This document shows, piece after piece, positions 7,037-13,399 of a stretch of DNA of 24,641 nt. Source of the stretch: Candidatus Magasanikiibacteriota bacterium (GTDB lineage: Bacteria > Patescibacteriota > Patescibacteriia > Magasanikbacterales > UBA922); the NCBI GenBank assembly GCA_016214105.1, contig JACRPD010000062.1:1-24641 (forward strand), given 5' to 3'. Under the pieces are notes generated by a model, which saw nothing but the letters and a program-made list of their open reading frames with translations, had not been told where the DNA came from and did no database searches. The translations under genes and the position numbers were made by a program. Numbering within the stretch: position 1 is the stretch's first letter; each line of letters begins with the position of its first letter.

Positions 7037-7261
7037 ATGTTGACACTGGAAAATTACGAAACAGTCGCTCTGGCGCTCGCCATCGGCGCGGCAATGTGCT
7101 GGCTCATTGGGTTCGGCATCATCAAACCAAGCAACGGTCTCAAAGCGCTGCCGACGCGCAACCGGCTCGGTCTCATTCTCATAATGCTGGGCGTTGTGCT
7201 TATCTGCCTCACATTCATGGTGGTGACTATTTGTTATCTTCCGCTTCTGGTGCCAACCTAA
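7037..7261 (+). CDS. Small two-helix membrane protein, unknown function
   Basis: This 74-residue protein is not recognised as any named family. Residues 9-29 (VALALAIGAAMCWLIGFGII) and about 44-71 (LGLILIMLGVVLICLTFMVV and on) are hydrophobic helices, joined by a basic loop KPSNGLKALPTRNR, so an inner-membrane hairpin is likely. The reality of the gene rests on its signals: a near-consensus promoter, a perfect ribosome binding site and a hairpin directly after the stop. It is a single-gene unit opposite to its neighbours. Its codon use also differs, with nearly all leucines as CTC or CTG, which hints at high expression or an outside origin. It could be a toxin-like, regulatory or stress membrane peptide; nothing in the sequence decides this. 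Confidence 0.75.
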   Translation: MLTLENYETVALALAIGAAMCWLIGFGIIKPSNGLKALPTRNRLGLILIMLGVVLICLTFMVVTICYLPLLVPT

Positions 7262-7262
7262 A

Positions 7263-7287
7263 GGGGCTCGACTTCGCGCCGAGCCCC
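7263..7287 (+). terminator. Hairpin after the small membrane gene
   Basis: GGGGCTCG pairs with CGAGCCCC around a 9-base loop, one base after the stop codon. The following bases (ACCCTAAATTTT) are a poor U-tract, so termination may be only partial. It could also serve tatD, which ends at 7298 on the other strand. Confidence 0.55.
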
Positions 7288-7297
7288 ACCCTAAATT

Positions 7298-8176
7298 TTA
7301 ATCAATTCCGCCTTTCAGCGGTTTTTTTATTTTTCCAAACAATCTCAAAGTATTTTCTAAAACCGCCTTTTCAATTTTTTCAACACTCTCGCCTTTTACC
7401 TCCGCTATTTTCTTTACTACTTCTTCCACCATCCATGGTTCGCACCGCTCGCCGCGATATTTTTGCGGGGCTAAATATGGCGCGTCGGTTTCAGTCAATA
7501 TTCTGTCTAACGGACAATTTTTTACCACTTCCAACAATGCGGCGGTTGCTTCGGGATTGGTTTTTCTTGGTGGGAAAGTGATAACTCCGGTAAAACCCAA
7601 ATACATGCCTAAATCAAGAAATTTTTGGGCTTGCGTCCAGTCGCCGGTGAAGCAGTGAATTACACCTTGTAAAATTTTTAATTTGTAATTTTTAATTTGT
7701 AATTTTATTACCTCCACCATCTCATCGTAGGCGTCTCTGACATGAATCACCATCGGCAGATCTAATTCTTGCGCGAGTTTGGCTTGCTGTAAAAAAGATT
7801 CAGAATGTTTCTTAATTATCTCGGCTTTATCAACACTATTCGGTAAATGAAACAATTCCATCCCGCACTCCCCGATCGCGATAACTTTCGGATGGCTGGC
7901 GAGTTTTTTGTAAAACCCATAATCAAATACTTCCTCGCGGGATTTGAAAGTGATTTCTTCTTCATCAACCTCGGTGCTGGTGGTGTGAATTGGGTGCAAA
8001 CCAACAGTCGCGTAAATATTCTCGTGTTTCTCCGCCAATTTGACCGCCTGCTCGCTCGTGTCGCTTTGCGTTCCGACCACATTCAAAATCATACCCTTTG
8101 CTTGGCATTTTTTTATTACCTCTCCATAATCATCTTTATAGGCATTGAATTGCAGGTGGCAGTGGGAGTCTATCAT
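7298..8176 (-). CDS. tatD: TatD family metal-dependent DNase
   Basis: This TIM-barrel metal hydrolase of the TatD family, 292 residues, is slightly long for the group (about 255-270). Metal and active-site residues are in place: DSHCHL (His5, His7), GECGMEL with Glu103, VIHVRDA with His145, GVIHCFTG with His175, and LTETDAPYLAP with Asp231. RGERCEP replaces the usual RGKRNEP near the end. Family members are 3'-5' exonucleases with proposed roles in DNA repair and D-aminoacyl-tRNA handling. Residues 159-168 (KLQIKNYKLK region) come from a tandem repeat in the DNA and are extra to the fold. The upstream gap to the next gene is entirely an octamer hairpin array. Confidence 0.93.
   Translation of the reverse strand: MIDSHCHLQFNAYKDDYGEVIKKCQAKGMILNVVGTQSDTSEQAVKLAEKHENIYATVGLHPIHTTSTEVDEEEITFKSREEVFDYGFYKKLASHPKVIAIGECGMELFHLPNSVDKAEIIKKHSESFLQQAKLAQELDLPMVIHVRDAYDEMVEVIKLQIKNYKLKILQGVIHCFTGDWTQAQKFLDLGMYLGFTGVITFPPRKTNPEATAALLEVVKNCPLDRILTETDAPYLAPQKYRGERCEPWMVEEVVKKIAEVKGESVEKIEKAVLENTLRLFGKIKKPLKGGID
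7308..7328 (+). terminator. Possible weak terminator within the 3' end of tatD
   Basis: CCGC pairs with GCGG around a 6-base loop and is followed by seven Ts on the plus strand. The stem is only 4 bp and it overlaps the tatD C-terminal codons. It may finish termination of the small plus-strand transcript. Confidence 0.35.
7675..7702. repeat. Two perfect 14-bp repeats inside tatD
   Basis: TTTTTAATTTGTAA occurs twice in direct tandem. Each unit can be split into two related heptamers. It is translated in frame as about residues 159-168 of TatD, at a loop before the GVIHCFTG strand. Confidence 0.85.
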
Positions 8177-8180
8177 AGTG

Positions 8181-8265
8181 AAGTTTGTAAGTGTATAAGT
8201 TTGTAAGTAAATAAGTGTGTGCCAGCAAAAACTTACACACTTACATACTTACGCACTTATACACT
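8181..8265. repeat. Inverted octamer array between tatD and the 8271 gene
   Basis: Five octamers, each starting AAGT (for example AAGTTTGT), run from 8181 to 8220. After a 10-base spacer (GCCAGCAAAA), four octamers starting ACTT (for example ACTTACAC) run from 8231 to 8262, with a final ACT. The arms are inverted copies and can form a hairpin of about 35 bp. The array fills nearly the whole 94-base gap. Confidence 0.92.
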
Positions 8266-8270
8266 ATCGC

Positions 8271-10199
8271 TCAATGTAATCGTCCGCCCCACTCAACAAC
8301 TGTGAATCCTTTTCTTTCCGGAGTTTTAATTTGCATTGGCGCGACTTTAATCGGCGCGTCAAGCAAAGTGTAATCCATAAATACACGGATGATGGTGTCA
8401 GGTTTTGGATTTACTGATAACGGCGCCGCTTTGTCAAACTCGCGCTGTGAAACAAAAGTAACGAATACATACGGCTTGGCTTCCAATTTCGGCTGCCAAA
8501 ATTCCAGAAAATCTTTGGTTTCTTTTTCATTCAAACCAAGCTTGCCGAGTATCTGCGTCATCTTTACTCCAACTTCCGCTTTACTCATCACAAAACCATT
8601 ATCAGGAGAGGAAAAACCATACGCGTGTCCTTCCCAAAACAAATACGGATAATTCGTCTTGTTAGCGTAATTAAACAGCTCGCTCTGCGGCGTCGCGCGC
8701 ACGAACCAGCCGTTGTCGTATATCGGCTCGGTCTTGGTAAACCCGCCGTTTGGTTGTACTTTAACTTTTACATCCATTTCTTTTTCCGGATACAAGTAGA
8801 TGACCGGTTTGCCGCATTCGGCAACCGCTCTATATTTGGATTTTAAATAAACCCGCCAATTGCCAAAATTATCCTGCCAAAAAAATATCGGCGTGTCAGC
8901 AGTAAACTTACTATATTTCTCCGCTTCAGAAATTTCTTCATCTCCCACAGCCACCGACCCTTCATAACCATAATCAAAAAACTGTTTGTAATAAGTATTT
9001 GTTTTTTTGTCAGACAACTCATAAACTTTCTCGCCTTTGTTGGTTTTGCCGATTTCAACCAACTTTTTTTCCGAGAACCAATCTTTTTTATTGACGACAT
9101 TGGTTTTCGTATCAATGAACATTCCGCAGAAAAGTTTCATATCGCCACCCAAAACATACTCATCTTTCTTATCGTTGCCATTTGTCCATGTAATATCCAC
9201 AATAAATGAACTCGGAAAATATTCTTTCTCGGCAGATAACTCACCACTCGCGTGAAAAAAAGAAGGAATCAAACTATACAAATGGACTGCACCGTCAGTT
9301 AGTTGAATTTGAAAATTATCATCAATAAAATATATTGGCGTTCCATTCTTACTAATCAACACCTTGTCTTTTTCATCATAGATGCTATTTATTCCGCTCT
9401 TAGCGGCGTCATAAATACCACCTTGATTAAATTGCGTGCCGTTTACCTGTATGGTTACACTGCTCCGACCAGACGGACTATTCCAACGCAATAGAAAATC
9501 TTGTTTAGTTGGTTCTATAATCTGGGGATACTTCAAAAACACTGAAGACGTTTTTATATAACTACTTACAAATCTACCCAACTTATAAAATGAGTCTGTG
9601 AAAATATCACCTGAATTGTCATCCTGAACCAAAGAAATCAACTTCCCTGTTTTTTCATTATATATAGTATAAAATTCACTATATCCAAATCCCATCTCTC
9701 CCAAACCCGAAAGCATCAAATAAATGATTTGTCCTTGAAACATTTCCGGTGATTTGATTACACCAGCTTGATATAGATACACAGGACAAGGCGGACGATT
9801 CTGCGGTTGTTCCTCTGGAACTGGTTCTAAACAATTATTTTCTTTTCTGTCGTTAATTTCTTTCATCCACGGATCGTGCGCATAAATAATTTTCTGATAT
9901 TCTTCTGCGGTTGCCGGTTTAGCGCCCTTGTACCAATCAACCACAATCTTTTCCTTGCCAAGAGACCTGGTTAAATCTTGCATTTCAAAATTTTCCGGAA
10001 AATCATTGGGTCCCGGCACGGACTGGTCGGCGATGGTTGTCTCTGTATTATCCACCGGCTGTGCGGTTTCTTCCTCAACAACTATTGAATTTCCCTCGCT
10101 GACATTTTTTAATTTGAAATAAAATACGCCGGCAATGGCGAAAGATGCCGCCAAGAATACGGCTCCGATTGATAGCAACAGCGTGTTTTTTGCTTTCAT
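8271..10199 (-). CDS. Membrane-anchored extracytoplasmic protein, unknown function
   Basis: This 642-residue protein has no family name I can give with certainty. Residues 8-29 form one hydrophobic helix (LLLSIGAVFLAASFAIAGVFYF), so the bulk is probably outside the membrane. A Glu/Thr/Pro-rich linker follows to about residue 65. The C-terminal part starts near AECGKPVIYLYPEKEMDVKVKVQPNG (its key run is CGKPVIYLYPEK) and continues with YPYLFWEGHAYGF. I have an impression of this tract from uncharacterised secreted proteins of several phyla. The middle part is rich in beta-like, aromatic stretches. It precedes tatD in the same direction, separated by the octamer array. The start at 10199 is supported by the signal-anchor directly after it. 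Confidence 0.8.
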   Translation of the reverse strand: MKAKNTLLLSIGAVFLAASFAIAGVFYFKLKNVSEGNSIVVEEETAQPVDNTETTIADQSVPGPNDFPENFEMQDLTRSLGKEKIVVDWYKGAKPATAEEYQKIIYAHDPWMKEINDRKENNCLEPVPEEQPQNRPPCPVYLYQAGVIKSPEMFQGQIIYLMLSGLGEMGFGYSEFYTIYNEKTGKLISLVQDDNSGDIFTDSFYKLGRFVSSYIKTSSVFLKYPQIIEPTKQDFLLRWNSPSGRSSVTIQVNGTQFNQGGIYDAAKSGINSIYDEKDKVLISKNGTPIYFIDDNFQIQLTDGAVHLYSLIPSFFHASGELSAEKEYFPSSFIVDITWTNGNDKKDEYVLGGDMKLFCGMFIDTKTNVVNKKDWFSEKKLVEIGKTNKGEKVYELSDKKTNTYYKQFFDYGYEGSVAVGDEEISEAEKYSKFTADTPIFFWQDNFGNWRVYLKSKYRAVAECGKPVIYLYPEKEMDVKVKVQPNGGFTKTEPIYDNGWFVRATPQSELFNYANKTNYPYLFWEGHAYGFSSPDNGFVMSKAEVGVKMTQILGKLGLNEKETKDFLEFWQPKLEAKPYVFVTFVSQREFDKAAPLSVNPKPDTIIRVFMDYTLLDAPIKVAPMQIKTPERKGFTVVEWGGRLH

Positions 10200-10209
10200 A
10201 AAAAATTTA

Positions 10210-10287
10210 AATTAGCAATTAGCAACTAACAATTAGTAGATAACATCATCTTGTTGTTTGTTAATTGTTAATCGTTAATTGTTAATT
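10210..10287. repeat. Inverted heptamer array, 5 + 5 units
   Basis: Five heptamers of the type AATTAGC (10210-10244) are followed by an 8-base spacer (ATCATCTT) and five heptamers of the type GTTAATT (10253-10287). The halves are inverted copies. The right arm includes the stop codon and last residues (KINN) of the Memo-CapA gene, so the array overlaps coding sequence by 13 bases. Confidence 0.9.
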
Positions 10288-12068
10288 TTCAGATTAGAAT
10301 CCCCAAACGTATAATCACTTAACCGGCTCTCACGAATGAATTGAACAAAAAAACTGTTCAGAGAATCTCCTGACATCAATTTTATCTGGCTTTGGACGCT
10401 TTGTAAAGGGAAGACATAAACCGACTGCTTTCCACCTTCAGACATCACCAAACCAACCGCCAGACCTTGCTGGGTTTCTGCGGAAAAGTACTGGTCAAAA
10501 ATAAAATTACCGAGCGAATAAAAAATCGGCTTATTTTTATAAACTTCCATCTCTTGAACCACATGCGGATGATGGCCGATGATAATATCAGCGCCGGCAT
10601 CAATAATATCACGCGCTAATTTTTGTTGATGTTTATTTGATTTTAAAAACTGATATTCCTCGCCCCAATGCGCGCTGACAATAATAAAATCAGCGCTATT
10701 TTTCAATTTAATTATTTCTTCCTTCAACTTTTCAACATCTACTTGAACATTTGTATCATTAAAACCAACAAACCCGATTTTTAAACCGCCAATCTCGCGT
10801 GTTAGCGAGTCAATGCCGTATTGCGCGCCATAAAACGCCAAACCAACGTTTTGCAAATTTTTCTTTGCTTCTTCAAAACCCTGCTTTCCCATATCCAGAG
10901 TATGATTGTTTGCCAAATTAAAAATAGAAAAATTATATTTTTTTAAAGTTGGGATTAACGCCGGATCAAAACGAAAAGCAATGGATTTGGAAGTCTTACG
11001 GCGCGAATCGGCAAACGGACCTTCCAAATTCGCGTTAATTTCATCCATTCCGGAAAAGAAACGATTTTCTTCGCCAGCTAAAGCGGAAAAGAGCCAATCC
11101 GCGCCGTTCTCCTTAATTTTTTCTGCCACATTACGGTCTAACATCATGTCGCCGAAGAACAAAACCGACGCGAGACCACCTCCCCTTTGTTCCCCTCCTT
11201 GTAAAGGAGGGGGGTTAGAACCAAACCATACTGAATAGTGCGAGGTCTGTCCGGGATTGTCGTACATTTCATAAACCGGCTTTTGCGCGCCAAATTTTTC
11301 CATCAACTTTAACAAAACATACAGACTCGGCGTGGAATCAATTTCTAATTTTGACAGACGAGAAAAATCAAAATTTTTAATTACGGCTTTGCTTAATTCA
11401 TCGTGAAACGCGGACACCGGCGCCGGTTGATAATGCGAAAAATCAATTGACGAAATAATCACCGCGTCTTTTGGCAGTTCTGTTTCTAATACCGCGATTA
11501 ACTTATTCATTTCTTCATTTTTGACATTATTTTTAAGAATTATCGGCACGACTTTAGCATTGGGCAAAGACTTGGCGACAAAACTCACAAGCGGATAAAT
11601 GCTATGCTCCTCTTTCATGGTTGATTCATCTACGCCCGCTGATTTACGACCGCTGATTTCGCTGATAATATCGCGATCTGCTTTGACGATGCCGAATAGA
11701 GTTTTCCAGTCTAAATTGCTGGTGATTATTTTGGAACGGCCGCGGCTGAAATGGTTGGGGCCGATTAAAACAATCGTTGACGGATTTTGTTTTTTAAGAT
11801 TATCAAACAAAGTGGCTGGCATGTAGCCGGTGAGGAGATGATGCGGAATAATCGCGCCTTTTATTTCGCCAATCTCACCAACACTTTTTTTATTTGAATA
11901 AAACCCATCAAACATCTTTTTGTCCCACGGCGCGGAGTACTGATACTGTTTGTTTTCTTTATCAACAACTTGCGCTGTATTTTTATACACAAAACTGGCT
12001 GAACTACAGCCAGCGATGAAGAGCAGAACAAATGGGAGGAGAAAATTTGACATCTCTTTTATTGCCAT
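10275..12068 (-). CDS. Memo-CapA two-domain lipoprotein
   Basis: This 597-residue protein from the ATG at 12068 starts with a lipoprotein signal (LLPFVLLFIAGC, lipid Cys21). Residues about 65-283 match the Memo / AmmeMemoRadiSam protein B family: IIPHHLLTGYMPA, IGPNHFSRGRS, SNLDWKTLFG, KEEHSIYPLV and SSIDFSHYQP. Residues about 301-560 match the CapA/PgsA poly-gamma-glutamate group of metallophosphoesterase-like proteins: VLFFGDMMLDRNV, NLEGPFAD, LANNHTLDMGKQGF, SAHWGEEYQ, IIGHHPHVVQ and FYSLGNFIFDQ. The linker (residues 284-300, PPPLQGGEQRGGG) is encoded by a dispersed palindrome. A longer frame up to 12116 exists but runs through another copy of that repeat, so the shorter start fits better. 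Start confidence is moderate; an ATG at 12053 also keeps the lipobox. Confidence 0.87.
   Translation of the reverse strand: MAIKEMSNFLLPFVLLFIAGCSSASFVYKNTAQVVDKENKQYQYSAPWDKKMFDGFYSNKKSVGEIGEIKGAIIPHHLLTGYMPATLFDNLKKQNPSTIVLIGPNHFSRGRSKIITSNLDWKTLFGIVKADRDIISEISGRKSAGVDESTMKEEHSIYPLVSFVAKSLPNAKVVPIILKNNVKNEEMNKLIAVLETELPKDAVIISSIDFSHYQPAPVSAFHDELSKAVIKNFDFSRLSKLEIDSTPSLYVLLKLMEKFGAQKPVYEMYDNPGQTSHYSVWFGSNPPPLQGGEQRGGGLASVLFFGDMMLDRNVAEKIKENGADWLFSALAGEENRFFSGMDEINANLEGPFADSRRKTSKSIAFRFDPALIPTLKKYNFSIFNLANNHTLDMGKQGFEEAKKNLQNVGLAFYGAQYGIDSLTREIGGLKIGFVGFNDTNVQVDVEKLKEEIIKLKNSADFIIVSAHWGEEYQFLKSNKHQQKLARDIIDAGADIIIGHHPHVVQEMEVYKNKPIFYSLGNFIFDQYFSAETQQGLAVGLVMSEGGKQSVYVFPLQSVQSQIKLMSGDSLNSFFVQFIRESRLSDYTFGDSNLKINN
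11172..11214. repeat. GC-rich palindrome inside the Memo-CapA gene
   Basis: CCCCTCCTT pairs with AAGGAGGGG around GTA (11192-11212), preceded by GAGACCACCTCCCC. It is a member of the CTCCT/AGGAG family. It is read in frame and encodes PPPLQGGEQRGGG exactly between the two domains. Confidence 0.88.
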
Positions 12069-12184
12069 TCTCCTCGTAGGAGAAGAGTTGGGAGGAGGTC
12101 TCATCGGAACTTGCATAGAAACAGGGATAGAGATTTTACACTCGCTGAGACCTCACCCCTCCCCCTCTCCTACAAGGAGAAGGG
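12068..12184. repeat. Inverted pair of CTCCT/AGGAG elements
   Basis: The left arm (12068-12107) holds TTCTCCT-CGT-AGGAGAA and then GAGGTCTCATCGG. The right arm (12138-12184) holds ACACTCGCTGAGACCTC and then CCCTCTCCT-ACA-AGGAGAAGGG. The arms are inverted around a 30-base centre. The same paired layout occurs at 17989-18140 and 21221-21309. It lies between cvpA and the Memo-CapA gene and touches the start of the latter. Confidence 0.85.
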
Positions 12185-12201
12185 ACGCTAAAACCCGTTC
12201 T

Positions 12202-12738
12202 TTACAAAATCACTCCCTCAATATAATCCACGGTTGATTTCAACATTTTTAACGCCTCCGGCAAAAGCGGGACTAAGATATTAGCGACACTGCTTAATAT
12301 CGGAGCGACGACAGATTCAGCCATTTTTTCCATCAATTTATCAGACAGTGGAAAACGTTCGATAAAATAAACGATTAAACCCAAAGTCAGTACGCCTTCA
12401 AAAACGCCGACGATTAATCCTAAAAATCTATTTATCCCTTTGATAAACGGCAAATGTGTAATAATGCCGGCAAACTTATCCACAATCCAAAACGCGAAAC
12501 CGACCAGACGGTTGATAATAACAAACGCGATTATAAACATCAAAACTTTCGGCAAATTACCCTCCCAGCCGGTAATGCCGGTCAGCCAGCCGGCCATTGG
12601 CTCATAATATCTGCTGGCCAAATAAGCGCCGACCACAGTGCCAAATAATGAGCCCAAAGTGTGGATTAAACCAAACCAAAAACCAAACATCGCGAACCCG
12701 CCGATGATGATTAAAAAAATTATATCTACGAGGGACAT
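12202..12738 (-). CDS. CvpA family membrane protein
   Basis: This 178-residue protein has four hydrophobic helices (about residues 3-22, 27-43, 66-88 and 103-125). The start MSLVDIIFLIIIGGFAMFGFWFG and the helix 2 run TLGSLFGTVVGAYLA are typical of the CvpA (colicin V production) family. GINRFLGLIVGVFEGVLTLGLI at about 99-120 is the family's C-terminal signature region. Family members are linked to envelope homeostasis, but the function here is not shown by sequence. A near-consensus promoter lies directly upstream, and no Shine-Dalgarno is visible. Downstream is the inverted repeat pair, then the Memo-CapA gene, possibly on the same transcript. Confidence 0.9.
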   Translation of the reverse strand: MSLVDIIFLIIIGGFAMFGFWFGLIHTLGSLFGTVVGAYLASRYYEPMAGWLTGITGWEGNLPKVLMFIIAFVIINRLVGFAFWIVDKFAGIITHLPFIKGINRFLGLIVGVFEGVLTLGLIVYFIERFPLSDKLMEKMAESVVAPILSSVANILVPLLPEALKMLKSTVDYIEGVIL

Positions 12739-12763
12739 AGAGAGTAGTTAAGAATATGAATAT

Positions 12764-12792
12764 AGTATAGCACTTTAATTAAAATGTGCCAA
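12764..12792 (-). promoter_or_regulatory. Predicted sigma-70 promoter of cvpA
   Basis: On the minus strand TTGGCA (12787-12792) and TATACT (12764-12769) are 17 bases apart, with a TG one base before the -10 box (extended -10). The start would be near 12757, about 19 bases before the ATG. Confidence 0.75.
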
Positions 12793-12798
12793 AACTCG

Positions 12799-12854
12799 CG
12801 AAACCACCTCACCCCTGCCTGCGGGCAGACCCTCTCATTGTAAAGGAGGGGGTG
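12799..12854. repeat. CTCCT/AGGAG-type element with a nested CTGCC palindrome
   Basis: CGAAACCACCTCACCCC leads into CTGCC-TGCG-GGCAG (a small palindrome) and then CCCTCTCATTGTAAAGGAGGGGG. Without the inner palindrome it resembles the other family members, which suggests nesting. It lies just downstream of the terminator of the zinc-ribbon gene and upstream of the cvpA promoter. Confidence 0.75.
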
Positions 12855-12856
12855 AT

Positions 12857-12893
12857 AAAAAAATCCCCTGACTTTTACATCCGGGGATTTTTT
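12857..12893 (-). terminator. Rho-independent terminator of the zinc-ribbon gene
   Basis: AAATCCCC (12861-12868) pairs with GGGGATTT (12883-12890) around 14 bases. On the minus strand the stem is followed by seven Ts (12863-12857). The plus strand also ends in a T-run, so it may work both ways. It starts about 13 bases after the stop at 12906. Confidence 0.8.
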
Positions 12894-12905
12894 GTTTTAT
12901 AGCTA

Positions 12906-13232
12906 TTAGCCATTGCGTCTTGCCTGCATACAATCGCGGCAATACACCGGCTTGTCTCCAGTCGGCTGGAAAGGCAATTGGGTGATTTTAGCACCGCAAC
13001 CCGCGCAATCAACGTTCACGTCAAACATTTGACGAGGACCGCGGGAAAACCCGCCGCCGCTGCGACCGCCGCCGCTGCCACGGTTGCTATCGCGATAAGC
13101 GCGATTGCAATCGGCGCAATAAACCGGTCGGTCAGAATTCGGCTGGAAAGGCAACTGTGAAATGTGGTTGCCGCATTTGGCGCAGCTTAAATCCACATCA
13201 AACATCTGCCTGGTAGAATTATCGAATGCCAT
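12906..13232 (-). CDS. Tandem CxxC zinc-ribbon protein
   Basis: This 108-residue protein is made of two near-identical zinc ribbons. The first is at about residues 12-44 with CAKC, QLPFQP, DRPVYCADC. The second is at about 68-106 with CAGC, QLPFQP, DKPVYCRDC. They are joined by a Gly/Arg/Ser linker (RGSGGGRSGGGFSRGPR). Each has CxxC, 18 residues, CxxC, one residue longer than the CxxC-x17-CxxC domain common in candidate-phyla proteins. The RG-rich linker suggests nucleic acid binding (inference). It has its own terminator and a hairpin element in its leader, so it appears to be a single-gene unit. The specific role is unknown. Confidence 0.87.
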   Translation of the reverse strand: MAFDNSTRQMFDVDLSCAKCGNHISQLPFQPNSDRPVYCADCNRAYRDSNRGSGGGRSGGGFSRGPRQMFDVNVDCAGCGAKITQLPFQPTGDKPVYCRDCMQARRNG

Positions 13233-13238
13233 ACTTCG

Positions 13239-13357
13239 TTTGAACTAATTGTTCCCAAAATGTTGTTTGAGATACTGATAAATAAATTCGACCTCGCCGC
13301 GCCGTAGTCCGCCCGAGGCGGACGAAGGCTGGACTATTTGGGAACGATTAGTTGAAA
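13239..13357. repeat. MITE-like 119-bp inverted-repeat element
   Basis: 21-base ends, TTTGAACTAATTGTTCCCAA and its near-complement at 13337-13357 (2 mismatches), enclose a core. The core holds TAGTCC/GGACTA and the palindrome GTCCGCC-CGA-GGCGGAC (13307-13323). No target duplication is obvious. It ends 7 bases before the zinc-ribbon start codon, so it would form the leader of that gene. Confidence 0.75.
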
Positions 13358-13399
13358 TTAACTAAGACGATTCCCGTTATCCCGGGTTACCCCTTGGAT

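Noticed and set aside
4334..10287. CRISPR array
   Set aside because: The repeats are 7-10 bp with little or no spacer and are inverted around a centre; CRISPR repeats are longer with unique spacers, and no cas gene is present.
12069..12116. Upstream start of the Memo-CapA protein at 12116
   Set aside because: The added residues come from the repeat and would place a proline-rich segment before the lipoprotein signal, which would disturb export.
11950..12237. Plus-strand frame of 95 codons across the repeat pair upstream of Memo-CapA
   Set aside because: It is translated repeat sequence (PHPSPSPTRR-like) with no ribosome site and lies opposite supported genes.
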